A program made the position numbers and the translations under genes. The notes below the pieces were generated by a model, which was given only the letters and a program-made list of their open reading frames with translations, was not told the origin of the DNA and ran no database searches. Positions 43,623 to 52,755 of a DNA stretch of 64,000 bases are shown in pieces. Where the stretch lies: positions 248,001 through 312,000 of the forward strand of contig NZ_RHOH01000002.1 of NCBI RefSeq assembly GCF_003946115.1, written 5' to 3'. Within the stretch, counting starts at the first letter, position 1. The number at the start of each line of letters is the position of its first letter. This DNA is from Lacticaseibacillus daqingensis (GTDB lineage Bacteria > Bacillota > Bacilli > Lactobacillales > Lactobacillaceae).

Positions 43623-45305
43623 ATGAGTAAGATCAAGGTGGTCGCCCTCGGTGGCGTACGTGAGAACGGTAAAAACATGTACGCAGTCGAAGTGGACGAC
43701 CGAATTTTTGTATGTGATTTCGGGTTGAAGTACCCGGACAATGAACTACTGGGGATCGATATTGTGATCCCAGATTTGACGTACCTGGAAGAAAACGCGG
43801 ACCGGATCGAGGGGATCTTCCTGTCCCATGGTCACGCGGATGCCGTTGGGGCCCTACCGTACTTCCTGGCGGAGCACCCGGTACCGGTCTTTGGCTCCGA
43901 GCTGACGGTCGCGCTGGCGAAGCTGAACATGACCAGCAACCCGAAGGCCAAGAAGTTCAAGGACTTTCACGTTGTGACGGCCAAGTCGGTCGTCGAGTTT
44001 GGCAAGATCAAAGTCTCCTTCTTCCCAACGACTCACAGTATCCCGGGATCATTGGGGATCGTTATTGATACCCCGAATGGGGCAGTGGTGTACACCGGGG
44101 ACTTTAAGTTTGACCAAAGCGCTGCGCCGCAGTACAGCTCAGACCTGTCGCGGCTGGCCAAGATCGGGGATCGCAAGGTGTTGGCGTTGCTGTCCGATTC
44201 CACCAATGCGGAGTCCCCGTACCAAAACGCCAGCGAGCACGAGATCTACACCTACATTGAAGAAGCCTTCAAGTACCACAACGGGCGGATCATCGTGGCC
44301 AGCGTTGCGTCGAACATCGAGCGCATTCAGCAGGTGCTGAATGCCGCGGCGAAGAACGACCGGCGCGTGGTGCTGACGGGCCGAGAGGTCGAGCGGGTCG
44401 TGAAGACGGCCATTCGATTGAAGGACATCGTGTTACCATCCGAGGATATCCTGGCCACCACCAAGGAGTTACGGACTCTCGATGATGACAAGGTCGTCAT
44501 CCTTGAAACCGGCCGGATGGGTGAGCCCCTTAAGTCCCTGCAGCGCATGGCAACGAATAAGCACCGTCTGATTCACATCCACGAAGGGGACCTCGTGTTC
44601 ATCACGACATCGATCTCGCACGCGATGGAAACCATGGCAGCGAAGACGCGTGACATGATTTACCGGGCCGGCGGTGAGGTCAAGGCGATCGGCGATGACC
44701 TTCACGCCTCTGGCCATGCGAACAAGCCCGACCTGCAACTGATGATCAACTTGTTGCGGCCGCGTTATGTGATTCCGGTGCAGGGCGAATACCGCTTGCT
44801 CGCCGCGCATGCTGAGATCGCGCACGAAACGGGGTTACCGTACGACCACATCCTGATCCCGAACATCGGCGATATTTTGAGCTACGAAAAGGGTAAGATG
44901 TACAACGCCGGCCATGTGGACGCCGGGAACACGATGATCGACGGGATCGGCGTCGGCGACATCGGCAACATCGTCTTGCGTGACCGCAAGATGCTGGCCG
45001 AGGATGGGATCTTCATTGCGGTGGTCACCATCGACCGCAAGAAGAAGCGCATTGTGGCCAAGCCAAAGATTCAAAGCCGCGGGTTCGTTTACGCGAAGAC
45101 GGCCAAGGACTTGCTGACCGAGGCGGGTAACCTGGTGGCGGCGACGGTCCAAAAGAACCTCGACAACAAAGAGTTCGATTGGAGCACGCTGAAGCAAAGC
45201 GTCCGCGATGATCTGAGTCGCTTCTTGTTTGACCAGACAAAGCGTCGGCCGGTGATCCTGCCGGTCATCATGGAAGTGAACCAGAACAGTGCGAAGCGAC
45301 AGTAA
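43623..45305 (+). CDS. rnjB: Ribonuclease J2, with an altered metal motif
   Basis: 560 residues aligning over full length with RNase J2, the partner that forms a complex with J1 in Firmicutes. It shares the beta-lactamase/beta-CASP run (LGIDIVIPDLTYL, FFPTTHSIPGSLGIVIDTP, GDFKFDQSAAP, LLSDSTNAESPYQ, VASVASNIERIQQVL, SRGFVYAKTAKDL). The metal motif is HGHADA (residues 69-74) instead of HGHEDH, and LCTGSQGEP is replaced by LETGRMGEP. B. subtilis J2 also deviates (HGHDEN), so weak or no exonuclease activity and a structural role beside J1 are likely. It sits after rpsO as usual. Confidence 0.93.
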   Translation: MSKIKVVALGGVRENGKNMYAVEVDDRIFVCDFGLKYPDNELLGIDIVIPDLTYLEENADRIEGIFLSHGHADAVGALPYFLAEHPVPVFGSELTVALAKLNMTSNPKAKKFKDFHVVTAKSVVEFGKIKVSFFPTTHSIPGSLGIVIDTPNGAVVYTGDFKFDQSAAPQYSSDLSRLAKIGDRKVLALLSDSTNAESPYQNASEHEIYTYIEEAFKYHNGRIIVASVASNIERIQQVLNAAAKNDRRVVLTGREVERVVKTAIRLKDIVLPSEDILATTKELRTLDDDKVVILETGRMGEPLKSLQRMATNKHRLIHIHEGDLVFITTSISHAMETMAAKTRDMIYRAGGEVKAIGDDLHASGHANKPDLQLMINLLRPRYVIPVQGEYRLLAAHAEIAHETGLPYDHILIPNIGDILSYEKGKMYNAGHVDAGNTMIDGIGVGDIGNIVLRDRKMLAEDGIFIAVVTIDRKKKRIVAKPKIQSRGFVYAKTAKDLLTEAGNLVAATVQKNLDNKEFDWSTLKQSVRDDLSRFLFDQTKRRPVILPVIMEVNQNSAKRQ

Positions 45306-45341
45306 GGCTTAACCGGAAAGACCGACAGATTTGAATGGAAG

Positions 45342-45364
45342 CGGCATCTTCGGGTGCCGTTTTT
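45342..45364 (+). terminator. Terminator of rnjB
   Basis: CGGCATC / GGTGCCG stem with a TTCG-containing loop and five T. Confidence 0.82.
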
Positions 45365-45402
45365 GGTATGATTAAGGCACAATGTGGAAGCGAGGGGACA
45401 TC

Positions 45403-46320
45403 ATGGGAAAAATCGTTGCGTTGCCGAATAATGGTAATCGCCACTTGACGGTGGGGTTGCAGGCGCTGAAGCAACAAAATTATGCGAGTGCGGTCGCGCA
45501 CCTCGAAAAGGCGTTCAAGCTGACGCCGGCCTTTGAGGTGGCCCTGCCACTGACACAGGCGTACGCCGGGCTACATCAGCCGCGGGCTGCGGTGCCGTAC
45601 GTTAGCCAGTTTATGGAAGATTTTCTGGCAGATGAAGCCGGTACCTCGCTGCTGTTCGACATTCTCTTGGCCTTACCGGACTACCGGTTTGCGTGGGCAG
45701 TCTTGCACCACGTGAGGCCCGCTGCCGCCTCAGCGCTCAAGGCCCGGATCGTTGCCGCTGAGGCGGCCGACCGAACGGCGAACGCCGCGGCCATCGCCGA
45801 TATTGCGCGTGAGCTGCGCCACCTCGGCGGATTTGAGCCGCAAAAGCAGGAGCAATTGATCAATACGATCGGACGACTGCCGCGGACTGAGATGATGGCG
45901 GCAGCCCGGCCCAACTTGACCGATCCGGACGTTCATCCCGCGATCCGCATCAGCCTGCTTGACGCGCTGACTGCGGTGGATGATCAGACACCGGTGACGG
46001 TGATCGGTTACGCAACGAGCGGCACGGTGACGCCGAGTGCGCTGCCAGGCGTTTTGAACGACCCCACCTTACTGCAGGTGTTGAACCAAGTGCAGTTGCA
46101 AATCGGCTTGAACGATCCAGAGCTGATGCGGGCCACGGTTGAGGTGCTTCGCTTCGAGCTGGGCTATCTGTATCCCTTCATCGACCAGGTGATCCCGGAC
46201 CCGAAACACTTCGCCACCAGCTACCTGAACAAAACAGGGGACGCGGTGACACCAGCCGAGCGCGACTTGTTCACTTGGTTAGCCAACCAGACGGCGCAAT
46301 TGATGAATATGGCGAAATGA
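45403..46320 (+). CDS. Helical-repeat protein with N-terminal TPR, unknown function
   Basis: 305 residues. The N-terminus carries TPR-like helix pairs (NRHLTVGLQALKQQNYASAVAHLEKAFKLTPAFEVALPLTQAYAGL) and the rest is all-helical, with a Tyr/Pro-containing C-terminal part (LRFELGYLYPFIDQVIPDPKHFATSYLNKTGD). No signal peptide or enzyme motif. The start is the ATG after GAGGGGAC. TPR proteins in this place (between rnjB and tuf or tig) are common in lactobacilli as I recall it; function unknown. It is the only gene between the rnjB terminator and the tuf promoters. Confidence 0.82.
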   Translation: MGKIVALPNNGNRHLTVGLQALKQQNYASAVAHLEKAFKLTPAFEVALPLTQAYAGLHQPRAAVPYVSQFMEDFLADEAGTSLLFDILLALPDYRFAWAVLHHVRPAAASALKARIVAAEAADRTANAAAIADIARELRHLGGFEPQKQEQLINTIGRLPRTEMMAAARPNLTDPDVHPAIRISLLDALTAVDDQTPVTVIGYATSGTVTPSALPGVLNDPTLLQVLNQVQLQIGLNDPELMRATVEVLRFELGYLYPFIDQVIPDPKHFATSYLNKTGDAVTPAERDLFTWLANQTAQLMNMAK

Positions 46321-46360
46321 CGGCTTTTTAGTGTAAAGGGAAAAAAGTTGACGTTGCCGG

Positions 46361-46389
46361 TTTACAAAGTGATGGATTCTCGATATAAT
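46361..46389 (+). promoter_or_regulatory. Upstream promoter of tuf
   Basis: TTTACA (46361-46366), 17-base spacer, consensus TATAAT (46384-46389). Confidence 0.72.
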
Positions 46390-46425
46390 CATTTTCGGAA
46401 TTCATTTCCAGCCGAAATATTTACT

Positions 46426-46454
46426 TTGGTATTTTGGCTTAAATGTAGTACACT
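46426..46454 (+). promoter_or_regulatory. Downstream promoter of tuf
   Basis: TTGGTA (46426-46431), 17-base spacer, TACACT (46449-46454), 69 bases before the start codon; tandem with the promoter 65 bases upstream. Confidence 0.65.
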
Positions 46455-46522
46455 AGAACGTAAAGGATTGCAGGGTCTTGGCTTTGCGTCTTTACGAAAA
46501 TATACAGGAGGTTCGTTTTTTC

Positions 46523-47713
46523 ATGGCTGAAAAAGAACACTATGAACGCACTAAGCCCCACGTAAACATTGGTACGATCGGGCACGTTGACCACGGTAAG
46601 ACTACCCTGACCGCGGCGATCACTTCCGTACTTGCAGAAAAGGGCCTTGCCAAGGCGCAAGACTACGCATCCATCGATGCTGCTCCGGAAGAAAAGGAAC
46701 GTGGTATCACCATCAACACCGCCCACGTTGAATACGAAACCGAAAAGCGCCACTACGCTCACATCGATGCGCCAGGGCACGCGGACTACGTTAAGAACAT
46801 GATCACCGGTGCGGCTCAGATGGACGGTGCGATCTTGGTTGTTGCCGCGACTGACGGCCCAATGCCACAGACGCGCGAACACATCCTTCTGGCTCGCCAG
46901 GTTGGTGTTGACTACCTGATCGTCTTCCTGAACAAGACCGACCTCGTGGACGACGAAGAGCTGACCGACCTTGTCGAAATGGAAGTTCGTGAACTCTTGT
47001 CCGAATACGATTTCCCTGGTGACGACATTCCTGTTCTCCGCGGTTCCGCCCTCAAGGCACTTGAAGGCGACGCTGAACAGCGTAAGGTCATCGAAGAACT
47101 CATGGACACGGTTGACGAATACATCCCAACCCCAGTTCGTGACACCGACAAGCCTTTCCTGATGCCTGTTGAAGATGTCTTCACCATCACTGGCCGTGGG
47201 ACCGTTGCTTCCGGTCGTATCGACCGTGGGACCGTTAAGGTTGGCGATGAAGTTGCCATCGTTGGTCTGAAGGAAGAAATCGTTAAGTCCACCGTTACTG
47301 GGCTTGAAATGTTCCGTAAGACGCTTGACTTGGGTGAAGCCGGCGATAACGTTGGGGTTCTGCTTCGTGGGGTTGCCCGCGACCAGATCGAACGTGGCCA
47401 AGTTTTGGCTAAGCCAGGTTCCATCGAAACCCACTCCAAGTTTAAGGGTGAAGTTTATGTTCTGAGCAAGGACGAAGGTGGCCGTCACACGCCATTCTTC
47501 TCCAACTACCGTCCTCAGTTCTACTTCCACACAACGGACGTTACGGGCGTTATCCAGCTGCCAGAAGGCGTTGAAATGGTTATGCCTGGCGATAACGTGA
47601 CCTTCGAAGTCGACATGATTAGCCCTGTCGCAATCGAAAAGGGTACCAAGTTCACCGTTCGTGAAGGTGGCCGTACCGTTGGTGCCGGTGTCGTTTCCGA
47701 AATCCTCGACTAA
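46523..47713 (+). CDS. tuf: Elongation factor Tu
   Basis: A 396-residue GTPase delivering aminoacyl-tRNA to the ribosome. G1 GHVDHGKT at 20-27, [12 protein letters not shown] and the switch region ERGITI are present, with domains II and III complete through [14 protein letters not shown]. The start is the ATG after AGGAGG. Codon use is strongly biased to T-ending and CGT/GGT codons, unlike most of the window, in keeping with very high expression. Here tuf stands alone with two tandem promoters rather than in the str operon, as usual in lactobacilli. Confidence 0.99.
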   Translation: MAEKEHYERTKPHVNIGTIGHVDHGKTTLTAAITSVLAEKGLAKAQDYASIDAAPEEKERGITINTAHVEYETEKRHYAHIDAPGHADYVKNMITGAAQMDGAILVVAATDGPMPQTREHILLARQVGVDYLIVFLNKTDLVDDEELTDLVEMEVRELLSEYDFPGDDIPVLRGSALKALEGDAEQRKVIEELMDTVDEYIPTPVRDTDKPFLMPVEDVFTITGRGTVASGRIDRGTVKVGDEVAIVGLKEEIVKSTVTGLEMFRKTLDLGEAGDNVGVLLRGVARDQIERGQVLAKPGSIETHSKFKGEVYVLSKDEGGRHTPFFSNYRPQFYFHTTDVTGVIQLPEGVEMVMPGDNVTFEVDMISPVAIEKGTKFTVREGGRTVGAGVVSEILD

Positions 47714-47732
47714 GACTGACACGTGCACGCAA

Positions 47733-47758
47733 AAACACTCCCTCGGGAGTGTTTTTTT
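47733..47758 (+). terminator. Terminator of tuf
   Basis: ACACTCCC / GGGAGTGT perfect stem with a two-base loop and seven T. Confidence 0.92.
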
Positions 47759-47820
47759 GCGTTTCGGTTGAAAAAGCGCGTGTCGGTAGCTAGGATGGAC
47801 GAGGGAAAGGAAGCGATCTG

Positions 47821-48588
47821 ATGACACAAGCCATTGTCTTTTTTGATCTTGGGGGAACGTTATTGACGTCACGCCAGCAGGTGCAGCCGAGTGCGCTCGC
47901 CGCGATCAAGCAACTGCAGGCCAACGAGATCCTCCCGGTGATTGCGACGGGCAAAAGCCTGTTTGCAATTCAGCCACTACTGGCGCTGACCGGCATTGAT
48001 ACGGTGGTCAGCGCCAATGGGAGCAATGTGCAGTACCGGGGACGAACGCTGGTCAATGAGGTGGTGCCACAACGCACGGTGCAAGCGGTGAGTGACTTTG
48101 CGACGGCGCAAGGCGATCCGATTGCTTGGTACACGCCACAAGCGTGCGGCGTATCGCAGCCGTCACCGGAGACGCGGGCAGCATACCGGGCGCAGGGCCT
48201 AACGCCAGCCGTCACGGCGACTTGGGCCGACCAGCGCGCCATCAACTTTATGTTTGTCTTTAACCGCGACCGCGATGCATTGTACCAGCAGGCGTTTGCC
48301 GAGACACTGACCTTCGTGCGCAACTCGCACTACGGGCTAGACACCATGCGCGCGGGGGTCTCAAAGCGCAGCGGCATCGCGCACCTGCTGCAGCATGCGG
48401 CGCTGGCCGGGGTCCCGACGTATGGCTTCGGTGATGCGCTGAATGACTTGGAAATGCTGGACCAGTTGGCCCACCCGATTGTGATGGGCAATGGGAGCGA
48501 TGCGGCCAAGGCCCATGCCGCGTACATCACGGGCACCAATGATGCGGACGGCATCGCGCAGGGCCTGCGCCACTTTGGCCTGATCTAG
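47821..48588 (+). CDS. Cof-type HAD family protein with a changed catalytic motif
   Basis: 255 residues of the Cof-like (type IIB cap) HAD superfamily. FFDLGGTLLTSRQQVQPSALAAIKQL starts the core, VIATGKSLFAIQPLL and VVSANGSNVQY follow, and GDALNDLEMLDQLAHPIVMGNGSDAAKAHAAYIT is motif IV. In motif I the usual DxDGT reads DLGGT: the nucleophile Asp is kept but the second, acid-base Asp is Gly, so normal phosphatase activity is doubtful. GAAAGGAAG precedes the ATG. The gene stands alone between tuf and tig. Confidence 0.85.
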   Translation: MTQAIVFFDLGGTLLTSRQQVQPSALAAIKQLQANEILPVIATGKSLFAIQPLLALTGIDTVVSANGSNVQYRGRTLVNEVVPQRTVQAVSDFATAQGDPIAWYTPQACGVSQPSPETRAAYRAQGLTPAVTATWADQRAINFMFVFNRDRDALYQQAFAETLTFVRNSHYGLDTMRAGVSKRSGIAHLLQHAALAGVPTYGFGDALNDLEMLDQLAHPIVMGNGSDAAKAHAAYITGTNDADGIAQGLRHFGLI

Positions 48589-48638
48589 TGGCCGGTGGGT
48601 GTCGCGATGGGTTGCAAAGTAAAAACCCTTGGCGGTCG

Positions 48639-48667
48639 TTTACAATGCGCGGCATTTCTAGTATCAT
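48639..48667 (+). promoter_or_regulatory. Promoter of tig
   Basis: TTTACA (48639-48644), 17-base spacer, TATCAT (48662-48667), about 48 bases before the start codon. Confidence 0.7.
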
Positions 48668-48715
48668 GGACAGGTATGCAATACGAATTGCGAAAACTTA
48701 TGTCGGAGGTACAGC

Positions 48716-49999
48716 ATGGCTGCAAAATGGGAAAAGAAAGACACCAACACCGGTGTTTTGACCTTTGAAATCGAACAAGACAAAATCAAAGAAGGCTTGA
48801 GCAAAGCGTTCGACCGTGTCAAGAAGAACCTGAACGTTCCAGGGTTCCGGAAGGGCCACGTGTCCCGCACGGTTTTCAACCGGATGTACGGCGAATCCGC
48901 CCTGTACGAAGATGCCCTGAACATCCTGTTGCCAACTAGCTACGAGGCTGCGGTTGATGAAGCTGGGATCGAACCAGTGGACCAGCCAAAGATCGACATC
49001 GAATCCATGGATGAAGGCAAGCCTTGGGTCATCACGGCCGAAGTGACCGTTAAGCCAGAAGTAACGCTCGGTGACTACAAGGGCCTGACGGTTGATAAGC
49101 AAGACCGTGATGTGACCGATGAAGAAGTGGCCAAGGAACTTGAAACCAAGCGTGAAGGCCAGGCTGAATTGGTTTTGAAGGAAGACGCAGCCGCTGAAAC
49201 CGGCGATACTGTCACCATCGATTACGTGGGGACGGTTGACGGGGAAGAATTCGAAGGCGGTTCCGCAAAGAACTACGCCCTTGAATTGGGCTCCGGTTCC
49301 TTCATCCCAGGCTTTGAAGACCAGCTTGTGGGCCACAAGGCAGACGAGGACGTGACGGTCAAGGTCACCTTCCCAGAAGACTACCAAGCCAAGGATCTGG
49401 CAGGCAAGGAAGCCGAATTCAAGACCACCATCCACGAAGTCAAGGGTAAGGAATTGCCTGAACTGGACGATGATTTTGCTAAGGACCTCGATGAAGACGT
49501 GGACACGCTCGACGAACTGAAGCTGAAGATCAAGTCTGACCTGCAGCAAAAGAAGGTCGAAGCCGCTGAGGACGCGTTGCAGGAACAAGCCATTGCGAAG
49601 GCGGTTGAGAACGCCACGATCGAAGAGATCCCGCAAGCGATGGTCGACACCGAGACGCAAAACCAGTACGACCAGTACATGGGCAACATGCAGCAACAGG
49701 GTATCAACCCACAGATGTACTTCCAGCTGACAGGGACCAGTGAAGATGACTTGAAGAAGCAGTTCGCGGCGAATGCCGAGACCCGCGTCAAGACAAACCT
49801 GGTGCTTGAAGCCATCGTGGCCGCTGAAAAGATCGAACCAAGCGAGGATGAAATCAACGCTGAGATCAAGGATCTGGCCGGCGAGTACAACATGGAAGAG
49901 AGTGCCGTTCGGCGTGCGCTTTCTGACGACATGCTGAAGCACGATATCGGCGTGAAGAAGGCCATCAAGATCATCACGGACGCCGCCAAGGAAGCTTAA
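48716..49999 (+). CDS. tig: Trigger factor chaperone
   Basis: A 427-residue ribosome-bound chaperone and peptidyl-prolyl isomerase. The ribosome-docking motif is in [11 protein letters not shown] (GFRxGxxP-like signature). The FKBP domain spans ~160-245 ([46 protein letters not shown]). A long helical C-terminal cradle rich in Glu/Lys follows. GGAGG lies ahead of the ATG. Codon use is biased as for an abundant protein. clpX follows after a terminator. Confidence 0.98.
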   Translation: MAAKWEKKDTNTGVLTFEIEQDKIKEGLSKAFDRVKKNLNVPGFRKGHVSRTVFNRMYGESALYEDALNILLPTSYEAAVDEAGIEPVDQPKIDIESMDEGKPWVITAEVTVKPEVTLGDYKGLTVDKQDRDVTDEEVAKELETKREGQAELVLKEDAAAETGDTVTIDYVGTVDGEEFEGGSAKNYALELGSGSFIPGFEDQLVGHKADEDVTVKVTFPEDYQAKDLAGKEAEFKTTIHEVKGKELPELDDDFAKDLDEDVDTLDELKLKIKSDLQQKKVEAAEDALQEQAIAKAVENATIEEIPQAMVDTETQNQYDQYMGNMQQQGINPQMYFQLTGTSEDDLKKQFAANAETRVKTNLVLEAIVAAEKIEPSEDEINAEIKDLAGEYNMEESAVRRALSDDMLKHDIGVKKAIKIITDAAKEA

Positions 50000-50032
50000 A
50001 GGCGTTCACGGTCGGCGCGGACGTGCTGACTC

Positions 50033-50067
50033 AAAGAAGCGTCACCCTTCGTGGGTGGCGCTTCTTT
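50033..50067 (+). terminator. Terminator of tig
   Basis: AAAGAAGCGTCACCC / GGGTGGCGCTTCTTT, a 15-bp stem with one wobble and a five-base loop. The following T tract is short. Confidence 0.8.
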
Positions 50068-50140
50068 GGTTTGGCCCGAGGCGGGCAATCGAGTCGCGAT
50101 CAGGGGCGCAGGCGGTGGCTTGCACCCCTTGCGCCAGTAT

Positions 50141-50190
50141 GATAGGCTAGACCAAGTCTGATAGGCAAACCGGCCTATCTTTGGTATCAT
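50141..50190 (+). promoter_or_regulatory. clpX promoter region with GATAGGC repeats
   Basis: An extended -10 (TGGTATCAT, box at 50185-50190) lies 28 bases before the start. Where a -35 box would be there is an inverted repeat GATAGGC (50160-50166) / GCCTATC (50173-50179), and a further direct GATAGGC copy at 50141-50147. It looks like an operator; the binding protein is unknown and it does not match CtsR or HrcA sites. Confidence 0.5.
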
Positions 50191-50217
50191 TGAGGGAACA
50201 AGAAGGGGTGCTTAAAC

Positions 50218-51471
50218 ATGTTTGACAACGTTGAAACCACCGGTCCAGTGACCTGCTCGTTTTGCGGCAAGTCGCAAGACCAGGTGAAGAAAATCGTTGC
50301 TGGCCCTGGGGTATATATTTGTAATGAATGTATCGACCTGTGCAAAGAGATCATCGATTCTGAGTTCAAGGAAGAGGCGGCCCAAAATCAGCTTGAAGTG
50401 CCAAAGCCAGCCGAGATCCTCAGTATCCTGAACGATTATGTGATTGGTCAAGACGCGGCCAAGCGCGCGCTGGCCGTGGCCGTGTACAACCACTACAAGC
50501 GGGTCAACCAGATGGAAGTGGCCGAGGAAGGCGAGACGGAGCTGCAAAAGTCCAACATCGCCCTGATCGGGCCGACGGGTTCTGGGAAGACCTTCCTGGC
50601 CCAGAGCCTGGCGCGGATCCTGAACGTACCGTTTGCCATTGCGGATGCCACGACCCTGACTGAGGCCGGCTATGTCGGCGAAGACGTCGAGAACATTCTA
50701 TTGAAGCTCCTGCAAAACGCGGACTACGATGTTGAACGCGCCGAGAAGGGGATCGTTTACATCGATGAAATCGATAAGATCGCCAAAAAGTCGGAGAACG
50801 TCTCGATCACACGGGACGTGTCCGGTGAAGGGGTCCAGCAGGCCCTGCTGAAGATTCTCGAAGGCACGATCGCTAACGTGCCACCACAGGGTGGGCGTAA
50901 GCACCCGCAACAGGAGTTCATTCAGATCGACACCACGAATATCCTGTTCATCGTCGGGGGGGCCTTTGACGGCATTGAGACGATCGTGAAGAACCGCATG
51001 GGCGAGAAGACCATCGGGTTTGGTGCCAGCACCCCTGAAACGGGTTACGATGCCGACAAGTCAGTGATGCAGCAGATCGTGCCGGAAGACTTGATGAAGT
51101 TCGGGATCATCCCTGAGTTCATCGGCCGGATCCCGATTATCGCAGCGCTCGAAAAGCTGACTGAGAACGATCTGGTCAAGATCCTGACCGAGCCCAAGAA
51201 TGCGCTGGTGAAGCAGTACCAGAAGCTGCTGAGTCTCGATGACACGGCGCTTGAGTTTACGAGCCCTGCCTTGCACGCGATCGCCCACAAGGCGATCGAG
51301 CGCGACACGGGTGCCCGTGGCCTGCGCTCGATCATTGAAGCCGTGATGCAGGACCTAATGTTCGACTTGCCGAGTCGGCCAGAGGTCAAGAAGGCGATCG
51401 TGACCAAGGCCGCCGTTGACGGTACTGGGAGCCCAGAGATGGAGCTGGCGGATGGCCGCAAAGCCTCATAG
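50218..51471 (+). CDS. clpX: ClpX, ATPase subunit of the ClpXP protease
   Basis: A 417-residue AAA+ unfoldase. The N-terminal zinc finger has its four Cys ([14 protein letters not shown] ... [10 protein letters not shown]), Walker A GPTGSGKT is at 118-125, the Walker B region is [10 protein letters not shown], and [19 protein letters not shown] and the C-terminal [26 protein letters not shown] (sensor 2) follow. It feeds substrates to ClpP, encoded elsewhere. The IGF-type loop appears as KTIGFGAS. engB downstream follows after a terminator. Confidence 0.98.
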   Translation: MFDNVETTGPVTCSFCGKSQDQVKKIVAGPGVYICNECIDLCKEIIDSEFKEEAAQNQLEVPKPAEILSILNDYVIGQDAAKRALAVAVYNHYKRVNQMEVAEEGETELQKSNIALIGPTGSGKTFLAQSLARILNVPFAIADATTLTEAGYVGEDVENILLKLLQNADYDVERAEKGIVYIDEIDKIAKKSENVSITRDVSGEGVQQALLKILEGTIANVPPQGGRKHPQQEFIQIDTTNILFIVGGAFDGIETIVKNRMGEKTIGFGASTPETGYDADKSVMQQIVPEDLMKFGIIPEFIGRIPIIAALEKLTENDLVKILTEPKNALVKQYQKLLSLDDTALEFTSPALHAIAHKAIERDTGARGLRSIIEAVMQDLMFDLPSRPEVKKAIVTKAAVDGTGSPEMELADGRKAS

Positions 51472-51483
51472 GAGACCGTTAAG

Positions 51484-51508
51484 GAGCTGCTTGGCAGCTT
51501 CTTTTTTT
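51484..51508 (+). terminator. Terminator of clpX
   Basis: GAGCTGC / GCAGCTT stem with a TTG loop and a seven-T tail. Confidence 0.78.
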
Positions 51509-51597
51509 GGGCGCGCCACAGAATTGTAATGCGACCGATGGCCCCCATGTCAGGCATTCTATGATAAACTAAATGCAGTTAAGGAGGGGAAGCCCCC

Positions 51598-52209
51598 GTG
51601 AAAGTGAATCAAGTTGACCTAGAAATTAGTGCGGCCAGTGCTGCGCAGTATCCCACCACCGCGTATCCGGAAATCACCTTTGTCGGCCGCAGTAATGTTG
51701 GCAAGTCGAGCCTCATCAACCGGTTGATCGACCGCAAGAGCATGGCGCGGACGTCCAGCGTGCCGGGGAAGACCCAGACGCTGAATTTTTATGACATCGA
51801 AGCCAAGCTGTACTTTGTTGATGTGCCCGGTTACGGGTACGCCAAGGTCTCCAAGGCCGCGCGCATGAAGTTTGCGGCGATGATCGAGGAGTACCTGAGC
51901 ACGCGCAAGCCGTTGCGCGGCGCCGTGCTACTGGTCGACAGCCGCCACGCCCCGAGTGAAGATGATGTCAGCATGTACCAGTACCTGAAGTACTTCAACA
52001 TCAAGGTGCTGGTCGTCGGTACGAAGGTCGACAAGACCAGCCGCGCAAAGCGGGCGCAGACCATTAACCAGATCAAAAAGACGCTGGATCTCAATCAAAC
52101 CGATGAGCTGGTGCTGTTCTCAGCAGAAACCGGCGAGGGCAAGGCGCAGGTTTGGCAGTGGCTGGAAACAACCGCCGGCGTGACCGGTGAGTCGAAAGTG
52201 GAGGATTAA
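51598..52209 (+). CDS. engB: Ribosome-assembly GTPase EngB (YsxC)
   Basis: A 203-residue TrmE-Era-EngA-YihA-type GTPase needed for 50S subunit assembly. G1 GRSNVGKSSLIN, the following RTSSVPGKTQTLNFY (G2), DVPGYGYAKV (G3), GTKVDK (G4) and SAETGEG (G5) are all present. GTG start with AAGGAGGGG ahead. It follows clpX as in most Firmicutes, and the MazG-like gene starts two bases after it, its ribosome site being inside engB. Confidence 0.97.
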   Translation: MKVNQVDLEISAASAAQYPTTAYPEITFVGRSNVGKSSLINRLIDRKSMARTSSVPGKTQTLNFYDIEAKLYFVDVPGYGYAKVSKAARMKFAAMIEEYLSTRKPLRGAVLLVDSRHAPSEDDVSMYQYLKYFNIKVLVVGTKVDKTSRAKRAQTINQIKKTLDLNQTDELVLFSAETGEGKAQVWQWLETTAGVTGESKVED

Positions 52210-52211
52210 AC

Positions 52212-52502
52212 GTGGAGCTGAACACCTATCAACAACAGGCCAATAAGACATTGGCCGGCAACGAAAATGTGCTGACGAATTTGACGCTTGGGCTGGCCTC
52301 AGACGGCGGCAAGGTCGTGGACCGCATTAAGAAGTACACCTTCCAGGGCTATGATCTCGACAAGGAAGCCCTCAAGGCGGATCTCGGGGATGTGCTGTGG
52401 TACCTCTCGCAGATCGCGCTGTGGGCGGATATTCCGCTGGAGGATGTGGCACAGGCGAACCTGACGACACTCAAGAAGAAGTACCCGAACGTGAAGCTTT
52501 AG
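52212..52502 (+). CDS. MazG-like nucleotide pyrophosphohydrolase-fold protein, degenerate active site
   Basis: 96 residues with the all-alpha MazG-like fold: LNTYQQQANKTL, LTNLTLGLASDGGKVVDRIKKYTFQGYDLDKEALKADLGDVLWYLSQIALWADIPLEDVAQANLTTLKKKYP. In active members the first helix carries ExxE (GLAGEAGEV) and the second EELGDVLW; here these read SDGGKV and KADLGDVLW, so part of the metal ligands is missing. GTG start, GGAGG nine bases ahead in engB. A house-cleaning NTP hydrolase role is therefore uncertain. Confidence 0.8.
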   Translation: MELNTYQQQANKTLAGNENVLTNLTLGLASDGGKVVDRIKKYTFQGYDLDKEALKADLGDVLWYLSQIALWADIPLEDVAQANLTTLKKKYPNVKL

Positions 52503-52514
52503 GCGCCAAAAATA

Positions 52515-52551
52515 CCGCCCGTCTCGAATTGCTGAGGCGGGCGGCGTTTTT
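52515..52551. terminator. Terminator between the MazG-like gene and the convergent small gene
   Basis: CCGCCCGTCTC / GAGGCGGGCGG stem (11 bp with one wobble), eight-base loop, T tract on the plus strand. Confidence 0.85.
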
Positions 52552-52557
52552 GTGTGA

Positions 52558-52713
52558 CTAGTCTTTTTTGGCGGGTTGTGCGGCTGGCTTGGCCTGGTCC
52601 GGCTGCTTTTTCGGGTCCGGGCCGCCCGCCGCCTTTTTTTCGACTTCCGGCATGGTGGCGAACTTGTCGAACATCTCGCCCCAGTCGTTTTTGGTATTCA
52701 CTTTCAATGCCAT
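52558..52713 (-). CDS. 51-residue protein, SPJ_0845-like
   Basis: A short frame with a strong AAGGAG ribosome site eight bases ahead of its ATG and an extended -10 promoter upstream. The product begins MALKVNTKNDWGEMFDKFAT and goes on MPEVEKKAAGGPDPKK, then ends in a Lys/Pro/Ala/Gln-rich tail (QAKPAAQPAKKD). The N-terminal (D)xxEMFDxFAxxP pattern recalls the SPJ_0845 family of small streptococcal/lactobacillar proteins; I make that link from memory. Function unknown. It is convergent with the MazG-like gene and ends next to the shared terminator. Confidence 0.72.
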   Translation of the reverse strand: MALKVNTKNDWGEMFDKFATMPEVEKKAAGGPDPKKQPDQAKPAAQPAKKD

Positions 52714-52755
52714 TGGGTTCATCTCCTTGTCCGGTGGCGGATGCCACTAACTGCT

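Noticed and set aside
46439-47872. 477-codon minus-strand frame over tuf
   Set aside because: Antisense to tuf; its openness comes from the strong codon bias of tuf. It would also run across the tuf promoters and terminator.
48698-49942. 414-codon minus-strand frame over tig
   Set aside because: Antisense shadow of trigger factor with biased codons; no start signals.
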